Positions 44,102 to 53,013 of a stretch of 59,200 nt of DNA are shown here, one piece after another. Source of the stretch: an uncultured Christensenellaceae bacterium (GTDB lineage: Bacteria; Bacillota; Clostridia; Christensenellales; Borkfalkiaceae); contig CAJUOI010000010.1 of NCBI GenBank assembly GCA_910588615.1, positions 1 to 59,200 of the forward strand, read 5' to 3'. The notes below the pieces were generated by a model. The model worked only from the letters and a program-made list of their open reading frames with translations. It did not search any database and was not told the DNA's origin. Numbering within the stretch: the first letter of the stretch is position 1; each line of letters starts with the position of its first letter. The translations under genes were made by a program, and so were the position numbers.

Positions 44102-45358
44102 ATGGATAAATTTATAATAGACGGGGGGGAACGGCTTTCGGGAAGCGTGAAGCTGCAATCGGCGAAAAATTCCGTGCTGCCGCTCTTTGCCGCGTCTGTT
44201 TTAACGGATAAACGCGTAACGATTCTTCAAACGCCTGCGATTTCCGACGCACTGTGTATGGCTCAGATTCTGCGGGAGCTCGGTGCGGAGGTTACATTTC
44301 GCGGCGGGGATGTTGTTATCGATAGTTCGAATGCCTGCAATCATGAAATCTCTTCCGCCTTAACGAAGGAATTGCGTTCCTCCGTCTTTATGCTCGGTTC
44401 GCTTTTGACGCGTTTTCGCCGCGCGCTGATTGCATATCCGGGCGGATGCGATATCGGGCTTCGTCCCATCGATCTTCACCTCAACGCATTGAAGCGGCTC
44501 GGGGTGGAAATCGAGGAGCGGGACGGGTATATTTTCTGTAAGTGCGACGTGATGCGGGGCGCAGATATTTCCCTTGATTTTCCGAGCGTCGGCGCGACGG
44601 AAAACATCATGCTTGCCGCGGTCAAGGCAGAGGGGAAAACGACGCTGAGCGGGGCGGCAAAGGAGCCCGAAATCGTCGATTTGCAGAATTTTTTAAACGG
44701 CATGGGCGCGAAAGTGTACGGCGCGGGAAGCGATGTCATTGAAATCGAAGGGGTGAAAACGCTCGGCGGAGTAACTTACCGTCCCCTTAAAGACCGTATC
44801 GAGGCGGGGACGTTTCTGATAGCTTGTGCCGTCTGCGGCGGAGAGGTGGAAATTTCGGGAATAAATGCCGCGCCTGTCGGAATACTTTTACATAAATTGC
44901 GTGAAAACGGTTGCAAAATCCATAGTAAAAATGATAAAATAATAATCGAGAGCAATGGGCGGCTGAAATGCAACCGCAGAATCGAAACGATGCCGTTTCC
45001 CGGATTTCCGACAGATTTGCAGGCGCAAATGACGGCGTTGAACGCAACCTGTTCGGGCGGCGCGCTTGTTGTGGAAAATCTATTTGAAACCCGTTTTAAG
45101 TACGTGCCCGAATTGCATAAAATGGGTGCGGATATCGAGGTGAAAGGACGGCACGCATTCGTGCGCGGCGTCGAACGATTACACGGTGCGTCCGTTGTGG
45201 CGGGAGATTTGCGCGGCGGTGCGGCGCTCGTCATTGCGGCACTGGGGGCGGACGGTGTCAGCGAAGTTATCGACCTTTCGCATATCGACAGAGGTTATTA
45301 CGATTTTCAGGGAAAGTTGAAAAAAATCGGGGCGAATATCAAGCGCGTGCGGTTATGA
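44102..45358 (+). CDS. murA: UDP-N-acetylglucosamine 1-carboxyvinyltransferase
   Basis: 418 residues, first committed step of peptidoglycan synthesis. Lys22-Asn23 in QSAKNS and the loop Cys116 in PGGCDIGLRP are present, so the enzyme should be sensitive to fosfomycin as far as this residue decides. GAGGAG precedes the ATG. It occupies the place where murG, murC or murB usually stand. Confidence 0.95.
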   Translation: MDKFIIDGGERLSGSVKLQSAKNSVLPLFAASVLTDKRVTILQTPAISDALCMAQILRELGAEVTFRGGDVVIDSSNACNHEISSALTKELRSSVFMLGSLLTRFRRALIAYPGGCDIGLRPIDLHLNALKRLGVEIEERDGYIFCKCDVMRGADISLDFPSVGATENIMLAAVKAEGKTTLSGAAKEPEIVDLQNFLNGMGAKVYGAGSDVIEIEGVKTLGGVTYRPLKDRIEAGTFLIACAVCGGEVEISGINAAPVGILLHKLRENGCKIHSKNDKIIIESNGRLKCNRRIETMPFPGFPTDLQAQMTALNATCSGGALVVENLFETRFKYVPELHKMGADIEVKGRHAFVRGVERLHGASVVAGDLRGGAALVIAALGADGVSEVIDLSHIDRGYYDFQGKLKKIGANIKRVRL

Positions 45359-45385
45359 AGCTTTTTCGTCCCCCGGAGGATACGA

Positions 45386-46162
45386 ATGAGAAAAAAAGCG
45401 ATTATTACGACGGCTGTCGCATTTTTGCTTTTGCTCGCCGTTATTGCGGCGGGGCTGAACGCAATTTTTACGATAACGTACGTCAGGGCGGATTTTCTTA
45501 CCTTTTCCGAGGCAGGCGAGGATGATGCGCAGGCTTTACAGGCAGAACTGAACAAATTCGTCGGAAAGAGCACGACTTTTTTGAAGTTGAAGGAAGTTTC
45601 CGCCGCCGTGGACGACTATCCCTGCTTCCGCTTGGAAAGTGCGGAAAAGAAGTTTCCCAAAACGATTGCGGTAACCGTTTCCGAGCGGAAAGAAACCTTT
45701 GCCTATCCAAAGGCGGACGGTGGTTTTTCGGTGTTTGATGAAGACGGTATTTATCTTTACGACCGCGAAAAAAACGTTTCGCGCACGGGCGGGGAAAATA
45801 TTTTATTGAATGGCTTCAATTTGGTCTGCGCACAAGGGGAGGAGGTTTCGGGAGAATATTTTGGGGAGTTGCTTTCCGCGTGCTCGGTATTTGCGGAGCG
45901 GCTGAACGAATATCGCGCCAACGTGGTGTCGGTAACCCTGAATAAAAACGGGTCGAGACCGGAAATGGATTCCGTTGTTTTCCAAATGACGGAAGGTGTG
46001 GAAATCGAACTTTCCAATCCTTCCTTCCGTACGGCGGAGAAAGCTCGGGCGGCACTTGATACGTATTTTGCGCTGGCAGACGGCGAACGGCTCTGCGGGT
46101 GCATTCTGGCGATCGAATCCGCTTTGGAAGACACGATTTTGTGCAGTTATACCCGCAAATAA
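45386..46162 (+). CDS. ftsQ: Division protein FtsQ/DivIB
   Basis: 258 residues: short basic cytoplasmic end, membrane helix at about 5-27, POTRA-like domain starting near residue 30 and the beta domain with FPKTIAVTVSERKETFAY, a clear FtsQ hallmark. It bridges FtsL and the division complex. Weak sequence outside this block is normal for the family. A terminator follows. Confidence 0.88.
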   Translation: MRKKAIITTAVAFLLLLAVIAAGLNAIFTITYVRADFLTFSEAGEDDAQALQAELNKFVGKSTTFLKLKEVSAAVDDYPCFRLESAEKKFPKTIAVTVSERKETFAYPKADGGFSVFDEDGIYLYDREKNVSRTGGENILLNGFNLVCAQGEEVSGEYFGELLSACSVFAERLNEYRANVVSVTLNKNGSRPEMDSVVFQMTEGVEIELSNPSFRTAEKARAALDTYFALADGERLCGCILAIESALEDTILCSYTRK

Positions 46163-46187
46163 ACCGCTCGGTTTAAAATACGGTCCC

Positions 46188-46223
46188 AAGGGCGTTTCGT
46201 ATGATAACGAAATGCCCTTTTTT
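46188..46223 (+). terminator. Terminator after ftsQ
   Basis: A 13-bp stem with one G-T pair (46188-46200 with 46207-46219), 6-base loop, and six Ts at 46218-46223. It ends the mraZ-to-ftsQ transcript. Confidence 0.85.
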
Positions 46224-46276
46224 GGGCGAAATTACGGAAAACGGGGACGAAACGTATGAATTTTTCTCGTATTTTC

Positions 46277-46305
46277 TTGACATATTTTCACTTGTTTGAT
46301 ATAAT
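46277..46305 (+). promoter_or_regulatory. Promoter of ftsA-ftsZ
   Basis: TTGACA (46277-46282) and TATAAT (46300-46305), spacer 17 bases: perfect consensus, about 30 bases before the ftsA ATG. Confidence 0.88.
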
Positions 46306-46335
46306 AAAAAAAGATTCATGAAAAAGGTTTGAAAC

Positions 46336-47487
46336 ATGGGACGAAAGAGCGTAGCGGTATTGGATATTCGGTCGTCCGAGGTGGCGGTTTTTATTGGCGA
46401 ACGCGGCGTAAATCACACGTTTGTCTTTAAAGCGAGCCGCACGGAGGCTTACGACGGATACGAAAACGGCGCGTTTTACGATACGGACAAGCTTGCGGAG
46501 GCTATCGTGCGCGCGATAACGGGTGTCGAACAAATTTGCGGCGAACGCATTCGCCAGCTGTATATCGGCGTGCCGGGGGAATTTTGCGAAGTCGTTACGA
46601 GGCAGCAGGATATCGGGTTTTCCAAGAAGCGGAAAATTACGCAGAGGGATTTGGATGCGCTGATGACGAGCGGGAGGGAAGAGCTTGCGGGCTGTACCTT
46701 TATGCGTGCGACAAGCATGGTTTACGTTACGGCGGACAATCGTCGCGTTGTCGATCCCGTCGGATTTTCTTCTACGGGGCTTACCGGGGCGCTTTCTTAT
46801 TTTTATTGCAAAAATTATTTTCGTACGACGATGGAAAAAATCTTCGCCGATATGAAGATTTCGTTAAAATATCTTCCGACGCAATATGCGATGGGTAGTT
46901 ATCTGGTACCTTCGGAAACGCGCGACGAGTGCGCGCTGTTTCTCGACGCGGGCTTTCTTTCTTCCACGGTCAGCATTTTGCTGGGAAACGGAGTGCTCGT
47001 GCAGGAAACGTTCTGGGCGGGTAAGGGACAAATCGCCGTATTGCTCATGGAAAAGTTTTCTCTTCCTTACGAAGCGGCGCTGGCTCTTGTCGGAAAAGCC
47101 AATCTCTTTTCGAAAAACGAGGTCGGCAAGACGGAATTTATTTACCGCGGCGTAGCGTACGAATATTCGCCCGAAGAACTGGCGGAGACGGTGCGCGTCG
47201 GGTTGGATTCGATTTGCGAGCGCGTTTCGGCGTTTTTAGAAGTAAACACCGATCGCGAGCTCGACTATAAACCGCTCTATATTACGGGCGAGGGGATTTC
47301 TGAAATCCGCGGGGCGGTGGAACACGTTTCCAAGCGGCTGAACAGAATTTGCGAAGTTCTCGTACCCAATCTTCCTTATTACAATAAACCCGCGATGAGC
47401 TCGAGGATAGCGCTCGCGGATATGGCGTATGACGATAACTGCAACGACAGTTTCCTACGTAGAATATTAAACGGATTCGGAGGTTAA
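46336..47487 (+). CDS. ftsA: Cell division protein FtsA (divergent)
   Basis: 383 residues, actin-like ATPase that tethers FtsZ to the membrane. The fold's phosphate loops are VAVLDIRSSEVAVFIG and LFLDAGFLSSTVSILLGNG; the SHS2 insert spans about 80-165. The C-terminus FLRRILNGFGG looks like a short amphipathic membrane-binding helix. Similarity is weaker than for neighbours, but the place 6 bases before ftsZ fixes the identity. Confidence 0.88.
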   Translation: MGRKSVAVLDIRSSEVAVFIGERGVNHTFVFKASRTEAYDGYENGAFYDTDKLAEAIVRAITGVEQICGERIRQLYIGVPGEFCEVVTRQQDIGFSKKRKITQRDLDALMTSGREELAGCTFMRATSMVYVTADNRRVVDPVGFSSTGLTGALSYFYCKNYFRTTMEKIFADMKISLKYLPTQYAMGSYLVPSETRDECALFLDAGFLSSTVSILLGNGVLVQETFWAGKGQIAVLLMEKFSLPYEAALALVGKANLFSKNEVGKTEFIYRGVAYEYSPEELAETVRVGLDSICERVSAFLEVNTDRELDYKPLYITGEGISEIRGAVEHVSKRLNRICEVLVPNLPYYNKPAMSSRIALADMAYDDNCNDSFLRRILNGFGG

Positions 47488-47493
47488 TGAAAA

Positions 47494-48957
47494 ATGGCTT
47501 ACGGTGACGATATGTCCTCGTTTTTCGGGGGCAGAGAGCAGTCTACGCCCGAAAGTTCGCCTAAAATCGAGGGAAAGGCGAAAATCAGGGTGATCGGCGT
47601 CGGCGGTGCCGGCAACAATGCGGTCAATCGCATGATTGAAGCGGGAATTGCAAGCGCGGAATATATTGCGGTGAACACCGATGCGCAGATCCTTGCGTGC
47701 AACAAAGCGGAAAAGAAAATTCAGATCGGTACCCAACTGACGAAGGGTTTGGGTGCGGGAGCGGAACCCTCCATCGGTAAAAAGGCCGCGGAGGAAAGCA
47801 GGGAAGAGCTCGAAAGAGCGATCGAGGGAACGGACCTGCTATTTATTGCAACCGGCATGGGCGGAGGCACGGGCACGGGCGCCGCACCGGTGATCGCAAA
47901 GCTTGCAAAGGAGAAGGATATTTTAACCGTTGCTGTGGCAACGAAGCCGTTCGGCTTCGAAGGTCGCCGCAGAATGGAAAATGCAGAGGAAGGAATTTCC
48001 ACGCTTCGCAAGTTTGTGGACACGCTCATTATCATTCCCAATGAGAAAATCAGCGAGGTTGTTCCGAAGAATGCAACTTTTCAGGAATCGCTCCGTGTTG
48101 CGGACGAAGTGTTAAAGCAGGGAATTCGCGGTATTGCCGATTTAATTGTAACGCCTTCCTTGATCAATCTTGACTTTGCAGACGTGAGAACGGTGCTGAA
48201 AGACAAAGGGCTGGCGCACATGGGCGTCGGCGTTGCCAAGGGCGAGAACAGAATCGTCGAGGCGGTGCGCCTTGCCGTGAATTGTCCCTTACTCGATACG
48301 ACCATCGAGGGCGCAACGGGCGTTATCATCAATGTGCGCGGCGGAAACGACATTACGCTCAGCGAGGTCAGAACGGCCGCAAGCTTGATTTCGAACGTCG
48401 TAGATTATTCTGCGAACATTATTTTCGGTAACAGTATCGATGGCAATATCCGCGACGAAGTGGAAGTTACCGTAATTGCCACGGGTTTCCCGTCGGTGGA
48501 AGAGGTTCGCGCGGAAGAGGCGGGCAGACATCTTGCCAACGCGGTCAACCGTCCCGTAACGTCATCCATGCCCGAGCCGCCTCCGCGTCCTGCGAACTAT
48601 TCCGCGCCCCCGACGCCGCAGAACAGACCCGCTCCGCCTGCGCAACCTGCGGAGAAACCTTATAGCGAAGCTTACGAGGCACCCTATACCAATGCGCCTT
48701 ATCAGCAGCAGCCCGCAAACGTACCTGCGTATCCCTATTCTCAGGCGCCATATCAGGAACAGGCGCCGCAGAAGCCCTCCGTTTCTTTGGAGGTTTCGCC
48801 CGAGGATCGCGCGTTACAGCCTTCTACCCGTAACGCCAATCAGGTAAGAGAGGACGCTGTGTCGACGGCGGGCGAAATTTCCCACACGCGAGAAGCGGAT
48901 ACCAGAGATTCGAAGCTTCCTCCGTTTGTTCAGAGATTGCTCGGAAAAAGAAAGTAA
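47494..48957 (+). CDS. ftsZ: Cell division GTPase FtsZ
   Basis: 487 residues, longer than usual because of the tail. GTP-binding loops GVGGAGNNAVNRM and GGGTGTGAAPVIA; the core ends near residue 355. A Pro/Gln/Tyr-rich linker runs from about 355 to 470, ending in LPPFVQRLLGKRK, which fits the conserved C-terminal peptide that binds FtsA. GGAGG (47479-47483) precedes the ATG by 10 bases. Confidence 0.97.
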   Translation: MAYGDDMSSFFGGREQSTPESSPKIEGKAKIRVIGVGGAGNNAVNRMIEAGIASAEYIAVNTDAQILACNKAEKKIQIGTQLTKGLGAGAEPSIGKKAAEESREELERAIEGTDLLFIATGMGGGTGTGAAPVIAKLAKEKDILTVAVATKPFGFEGRRRMENAEEGISTLRKFVDTLIIIPNEKISEVVPKNATFQESLRVADEVLKQGIRGIADLIVTPSLINLDFADVRTVLKDKGLAHMGVGVAKGENRIVEAVRLAVNCPLLDTTIEGATGVIINVRGGNDITLSEVRTAASLISNVVDYSANIIFGNSIDGNIRDEVEVTVIATGFPSVEEVRAEEAGRHLANAVNRPVTSSMPEPPPRPANYSAPPTPQNRPAPPAQPAEKPYSEAYEAPYTNAPYQQQPANVPAYPYSQAPYQEQAPQKPSVSLEVSPEDRALQPSTRNANQVREDAVSTAGEISHTREADTRDSKLPPFVQRLLGKRK

Positions 48958-48961
48958 ATAC

Positions 48962-48988
48962 AAACGGTGAGAGTTCCTCACCGTTTTT
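48962..48988 (+). terminator. Terminator after ftsZ
   Basis: A 10-bp perfect stem (48962-48971 with 48977-48986), 5-base loop AGTTC, tail TTTTT. It lies only 20 bases before the licD start and no promoter is visible between them. Confidence 0.85.
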
Positions 48989-49007
48989 CGTGTTAAGGAT
49001 TTGAACT

Positions 49008-49829
49008 ATGGAAAAACTCTCAATCAGAGAAACCCAAATTGCGCTGTTGGGGATTCTGGGTGAATTTGATCGTGTTTGCAGAGAACACAATCTGCGGTAT
49101 TCGCTTGCGGCAGGTACACTGTTGGGTGCGGTTCGGCATAAGGGATTCATTCCTTGGGACGACGATTGCGACGTCGTTATGCCGCGTCCCGATTACGAAC
49201 GATTATACGAACTGGTTAAGGAAAAGAAAGTCGTCTTTTCCGAGCATTTTTTTCTCTCCGAGGATCGGGGGAAGAAGGCTGTTTATCCGTTTTTAAAACT
49301 TTTGGATGACCGCTATCCCATTCGTTGTACAACTCATATAGAAGTTCCTTTCCTTTATCTGGATATATTTCCGTTAGACGGTATGCCCGATTTGCCGAAA
49401 AAACAGACGAAAAAGGTAAGAAGGAAGGAGATTTTTTATACTGCCGTGATATCCCTCTATAAGTGGTATATTCCAACAGGTGCGTGGTATTGTCAACTAA
49501 TCAGATTTTTTTGTTTTTGGTTCTATCTGCTCGTCATGTGTTACGGTCAGGCTCGCGCATGTAAAAAACACCGCAAGCTTCTGTTGAAATATCCCTTTGA
49601 AGCGAGCGAGAGGGTAGGGAATCGTGCGTGGGGACTTTCGATGGGGGAGGTTCCGCGTACGTTCTATGACGAATATGTAGAAATCGAGTTTGAAGGAAAA
49701 ATGTTTTACGCCACAGCCAAGTGGGACGAATATTTGACGGTGCTCTACGGAGACTATATGACGCCGCCGAAAAATCAGAATCCTCATCACGGTATGCGTG
49801 TTTACAAAGATACCGGGTGCAAGAAATAA
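49008..49829 (+). CDS. LicD-family phosphotransferase (phosphonate cassette)
   Basis: 273 residues. LicD proteins move a phosphorylated alcohol head group from its CDP/CMP form onto a sugar of a surface polymer. The nucleotidyltransferase-like core is clear: AAGTLLGAVRHKGFIPWDDD with Asp51, Asp52, Asp53 and Asp55, then VMPRPDYERL. In this cassette the likely donor is a CMP-activated phosphonate made by the next genes, not choline. AAGGA precedes the ATG. Base composition from here to 54125 is visibly more A+T-rich than the division genes before it, possibly reflecting transfer. Confidence 0.88.
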   Translation: MEKLSIRETQIALLGILGEFDRVCREHNLRYSLAAGTLLGAVRHKGFIPWDDDCDVVMPRPDYERLYELVKEKKVVFSEHFFLSEDRGKKAVYPFLKLLDDRYPIRCTTHIEVPFLYLDIFPLDGMPDLPKKQTKKVRRKEIFYTAVISLYKWYIPTGAWYCQLIRFFCFWFYLLVMCYGQARACKKHRKLLLKYPFEASERVGNRAWGLSMGEVPRTFYDEYVEIEFEGKMFYATAKWDEYLTVLYGDYMTPPKNQNPHHGMRVYKDTGCKK

Positions 49830-49870
49830 TTTCATTTATAATTTTAACAAACCGTTGACGGGTACACAAT

Positions 49871-51880
49871 ATGAAAGCATTGATTTTAAATTCCGGAATG
49901 GGTAGCAGAATGGGCGTTCTTACGTCCGAGCACCCGAAATGTATGACTGAAATTTCCAAAAGGGAAACGATACTGAGCAGACAGTTACGCTTATTGGTTG
50001 AGGCGGGCATAGAGGACGTTGTTATTACGACCGGCTACTTCGACGGCGTATTGGTAAATTATTGCCAGAATCTTGATTTTCCCTTAAATATAACGTTTGT
50101 AAAAAATCCCGAATACGCCTCTACCAATTATATATATTCCATTTATTGTGCGCGGGAGTATTTACACGACGATATCATTCTTATGCACGGCGACCTCGTT
50201 TTTGAAAACGAGGTGTTTGATTTATTGACGGCGGCAAAAGAAAGCTGCATGGCGGTAAGCTCCGTATTGCCCCTGCCAGAAAAGGATTTTAAGGCAGTTA
50301 TCAAAGAGGGGAAAATCGAGAAGGTCGGCGTCGAATTTTTCAACGAGGCGGTTGTTGCGCAACCGCTTTATAAACTTTTGAAAAACGATTGGGAGCGATG
50401 GCTTGCCGAAATTGTTAAGTTTTGTGAAAAGGGAGTTACGGATTGTTATGCCGAAAACGCTTTTAACGAAGTGTCCGACGCATGTAAAATTTACCCCTTG
50501 GACGTGGAAAACAAGCTCTGCGGTGAAGTGGATAACTCGCAAGACCTTGCCGTGATTTCGGCAAAGCTCAACGAAATCGAGTCGCGCACGGTATATATGT
50601 GTTTTTCTACGGATATTTTGCATAGCGCGCACATTTCGATTATTAAAAAGGCGCAGCGTCTGGGCAAATTGATTATCGGCGTTCTTTCCGACGAAGCGGT
50701 GATTTCTTATAAACGATTTCCGTTATTGCCGTTCGGCGAAAGAAAGGTCATGTTTGAAAATATCGCGGGCGTTTATAAAGTTGTTGAGCAAAAAACGCTT
50801 AGCTATAAAGAAAATCTGGAAAAATACAAGCCGAATTACGTTGTGCACGGCGATGATTGGGTAAACGGTTTTCAACGCCCTGTAAGAGACGAGGTTGCGG
50901 CGCTTTTATCCCGATACGGTGGACGTTTGGTGGAATTTCCTTATTCCAAAGACGGAAAATATTTGGAGCTGGCGCAAAGAGAGAGAAAGGATTTGTCTTT
51001 GCCGGATATGCGTCGTTCGCGTTTGAAGAAAGCCGTTGCAATGAAGGGGCTGATTACGGCAATGGAAGCGCATAGCGGTATCACGGGGCTGATTGTCGAA
51101 AATACAATCGTATGCCGGAACGGCGAAGCGCACCAATTCGACGCGATGTGGATCAGCTCTCTGTGTGATTCTACGGCAAAGGGGAAGCCCGATATCGAGC
51201 TTGTTGATATGACTTCTCGTTTCCGGACGATCGACGACATCATGGAAGTAACTACGAAGCCCATTATTTTTGACGGGGATACAGGCGGATTGACCGAGCA
51301 CTTTATTTATACTGTAAAAACGTTGGAACGCATGGGCGTTTCGATGGTGATTATCGAAGATAAGACGGGTTTGAAAAAGAATAGCCTTTTCGGTACGGAA
51401 GTCGAGCAGACACAGGATACGATCGATAACTTTTGTGCCAAAATTAAAGCCGGAAAGAAAGCGCAGAAAACGAGTGATTTCATGATTGTTGCGCGCATCG
51501 AGAGCTTGATTTTGGAAAAGGGCATGGATGACGCGCTTGCCCGCGCTTTTGCATTTTCGAAAGCGGGAGCAGACGGCATTATGATTCATAGCAGAAAAAA
51601 AGATCCGCAGGAAATTTTTGAATTTATTGAGAAGTTCAGAAGCGTAGATAAAAGTACTTTGTTGATCGTTGTACCGACGTCGTTTAATTCCGTAACGGAA
51701 GACGAATTTAAACGCAGGGGAGTCAACGTGGTTATTTATGCCAATCAATTGACAAGAAGCGGATTCCCCGCAATGCAAAACGCTGCCAAAACGATTTTGA
51801 TGCACCAGCGCGCTCTTGAATGTGATTCGCAGCTTATGTCGATAAAAGAAATCATCAATTTGATTCCAGAGGAATTATAA
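49871..51880 (+). CDS. Three-domain LicC-like / TagD-like nucleotidyltransferase / phosphoenolpyruvate mutase
   Basis: 669 residues. Domain 1 (about 1-233) is a LicC/PntC-type cytidylyltransferase: LNSGMGSRM at 6-14, Lys23, HGDLVF at 106-111 and EVD at 219-221. Domain 2 (about 240-365) belongs to the TagD/glycerol-3-phosphate cytidylyltransferase superfamily: HSAH at 251-254 replaces the usual HxGH, while GDDW at 327-330 is kept. Domain 3 (about 385-669) is PEP mutase: FDGDTGG at 467-473 and the signature EDK-X5-NS at 496-505 are intact. The mutase makes phosphonopyruvate from PEP, the entry step for nearly all phosphonates; domain 1 likely activates the final product with CTP. The ribosome site is weak; stop overlaps the next ATG (TAATG). 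Confidence 0.93.
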   Translation: MKALILNSGMGSRMGVLTSEHPKCMTEISKRETILSRQLRLLVEAGIEDVVITTGYFDGVLVNYCQNLDFPLNITFVKNPEYASTNYIYSIYCAREYLHDDIILMHGDLVFENEVFDLLTAAKESCMAVSSVLPLPEKDFKAVIKEGKIEKVGVEFFNEAVVAQPLYKLLKNDWERWLAEIVKFCEKGVTDCYAENAFNEVSDACKIYPLDVENKLCGEVDNSQDLAVISAKLNEIESRTVYMCFSTDILHSAHISIIKKAQRLGKLIIGVLSDEAVISYKRFPLLPFGERKVMFENIAGVYKVVEQKTLSYKENLEKYKPNYVVHGDDWVNGFQRPVRDEVAALLSRYGGRLVEFPYSKDGKYLELAQRERKDLSLPDMRRSRLKKAVAMKGLITAMEAHSGITGLIVENTIVCRNGEAHQFDAMWISSLCDSTAKGKPDIELVDMTSRFRTIDDIMEVTTKPIIFDGDTGGLTEHFIYTVKTLERMGVSMVIIEDKTGLKKNSLFGTEVEQTQDTIDNFCAKIKAGKKAQKTSDFMIVARIESLILEKGMDDALARAFAFSKAGADGIMIHSRKKDPQEIFEFIEKFRSVDKSTLLIVVPTSFNSVTEDEFKRRGVNVVIYANQLTRSGFPAMQNAAKTILMHQRALECDSQLMSIKEIINLIPEEL

Positions 51881-53013
51881 TGGCAGGCTCGCAGCAGATA
51901 ATAAGCGGAAGAGGTTGCATCGGGGAGATTCCAAAGATTCTGAAACGGTTGAGAATCAACAAATATTTGCTTGTCTGTGATTCAGGCTTCGGGTTTATCG
52001 AAGGGCATGAGGTGTTTGAGCAGGCGGAGATACCGTATCGGAAATTTGATTCGTTTACTTCCAATCCGCTTTATTCCGACGTTTGTAACGGTGTGAATAT
52101 TTTTAACTCCGAAGGGTGCGAGGCAATCGTTGCAGTCGGTGGCGGAAGCGCGATCGACGTTGCCAAATGTATTAAGCTTTTTTGCAGACTAAAAAAAAAT
52201 ACTGACTTTTTGTTGCAGACATACTTTGAAAATGACGTGGCTTTGATTGCTGCTCCCACGACGGCGGGGACGGGAAGCGAATCGACGCGCTTTGCCGTCA
52301 TATATAAAAACGGGATGAAACAATCGGTTCATGATTATAGTATCATACCGAATTATGCCGTTTTAGATGCTAACGCCCTAAAATCGTTGCCGATTTATCA
52401 AAAAAAATGCACGCTGTTAGACGCGCTGTGTCAGGGAATTGAATCCTGGTGGTCTGTCAATTCCAATAAAGAGAGCAAACACTATTCTAAAATTGCCGTG
52501 GAAACGATTTTAAAATATGCGCACGCTTATCTTTTTGAAAATTCATTGGAATCGGCTGAAAACATTATGTTTGCGGCAAATCATGCGGGAAGAGCGATCA
52601 ATATAACGCAAACGACGGCACCTCATGCCATGAGTTATAAGATTTCTTCTCTTTGTCATATCCCGCACGGACATGCCGTTGCAATTTGTCTTCCTGCCGT
52701 TTGGGAATTTATGATGAACCATATGGAGCTTTGCCTTGATGTAAGGGGAAAAGACTATTTGCATGATACTTTTTTGGATATCGGCAAGGTTTTTCGGGTT
52801 CAGACGGTTGAAGACGCAATTCGATCTTTTAAGGACTTTTTGGTTAAATTAAGTATTTCGTCCCCATCTATAGAGAAGAAAGAGGATTTAGCTTTATTGG
52901 CTCAATCGGTAAATCCTATTCGCCTGAGCAATAATCCTGTGAAGTTGGACGAACGCACGTTGTACGAATTATACGTTAAAATTTTTTCGCCAAAGTATTT
53001 GGAGGAATTGTGA
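51880..53013 (+). CDS. Iron-type alcohol dehydrogenase, predicted phosphonoacetaldehyde reductase
   Basis: 377 residues, group III metal-dependent alcohol dehydrogenase. NAD(P)-binding GGGSAIDVAK at 87-96 and AAPTTAGTGSE. Metal ligands expected at Asp181, then His four residues on; here that place is Gln185 (DALCQGIES), with His249 and His263 following. In this context it should reduce phosphonoacetaldehyde to 2-hydroxyethylphosphonate, as PhpC-type enzymes do. No aminotransferase is present that would instead give 2-aminoethylphosphonate. Start shares one base with the previous stop. Confidence 0.85.
   Translation: MAGSQQIISGRGCIGEIPKILKRLRINKYLLVCDSGFGFIEGHEVFEQAEIPYRKFDSFTSNPLYSDVCNGVNIFNSEGCEAIVAVGGGSAIDVAKCIKLFCRLKKNTDFLLQTYFENDVALIAAPTTAGTGSESTRFAVIYKNGMKQSVHDYSIIPNYAVLDANALKSLPIYQKKCTLLDALCQGIESWWSVNSNKESKHYSKIAVETILKYAHAYLFENSLESAENIMFAANHAGRAINITQTTAPHAMSYKISSLCHIPHGHAVAICLPAVWEFMMNHMELCLDVRGKDYLHDTFLDIGKVFRVQTVEDAIRSFKDFLVKLSISSPSIEKKEDLALLAQSVNPIRLSNNPVKLDERTLYELYVKIFSPKYLEEL

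Noticed and set aside
49837..49860. TATAAT at 49837 and TTGACG at 49855 between licD and the PEP mutase gene
   Set aside because: They are in the wrong order and neither has a partner box at proper spacing, so not called a promoter.
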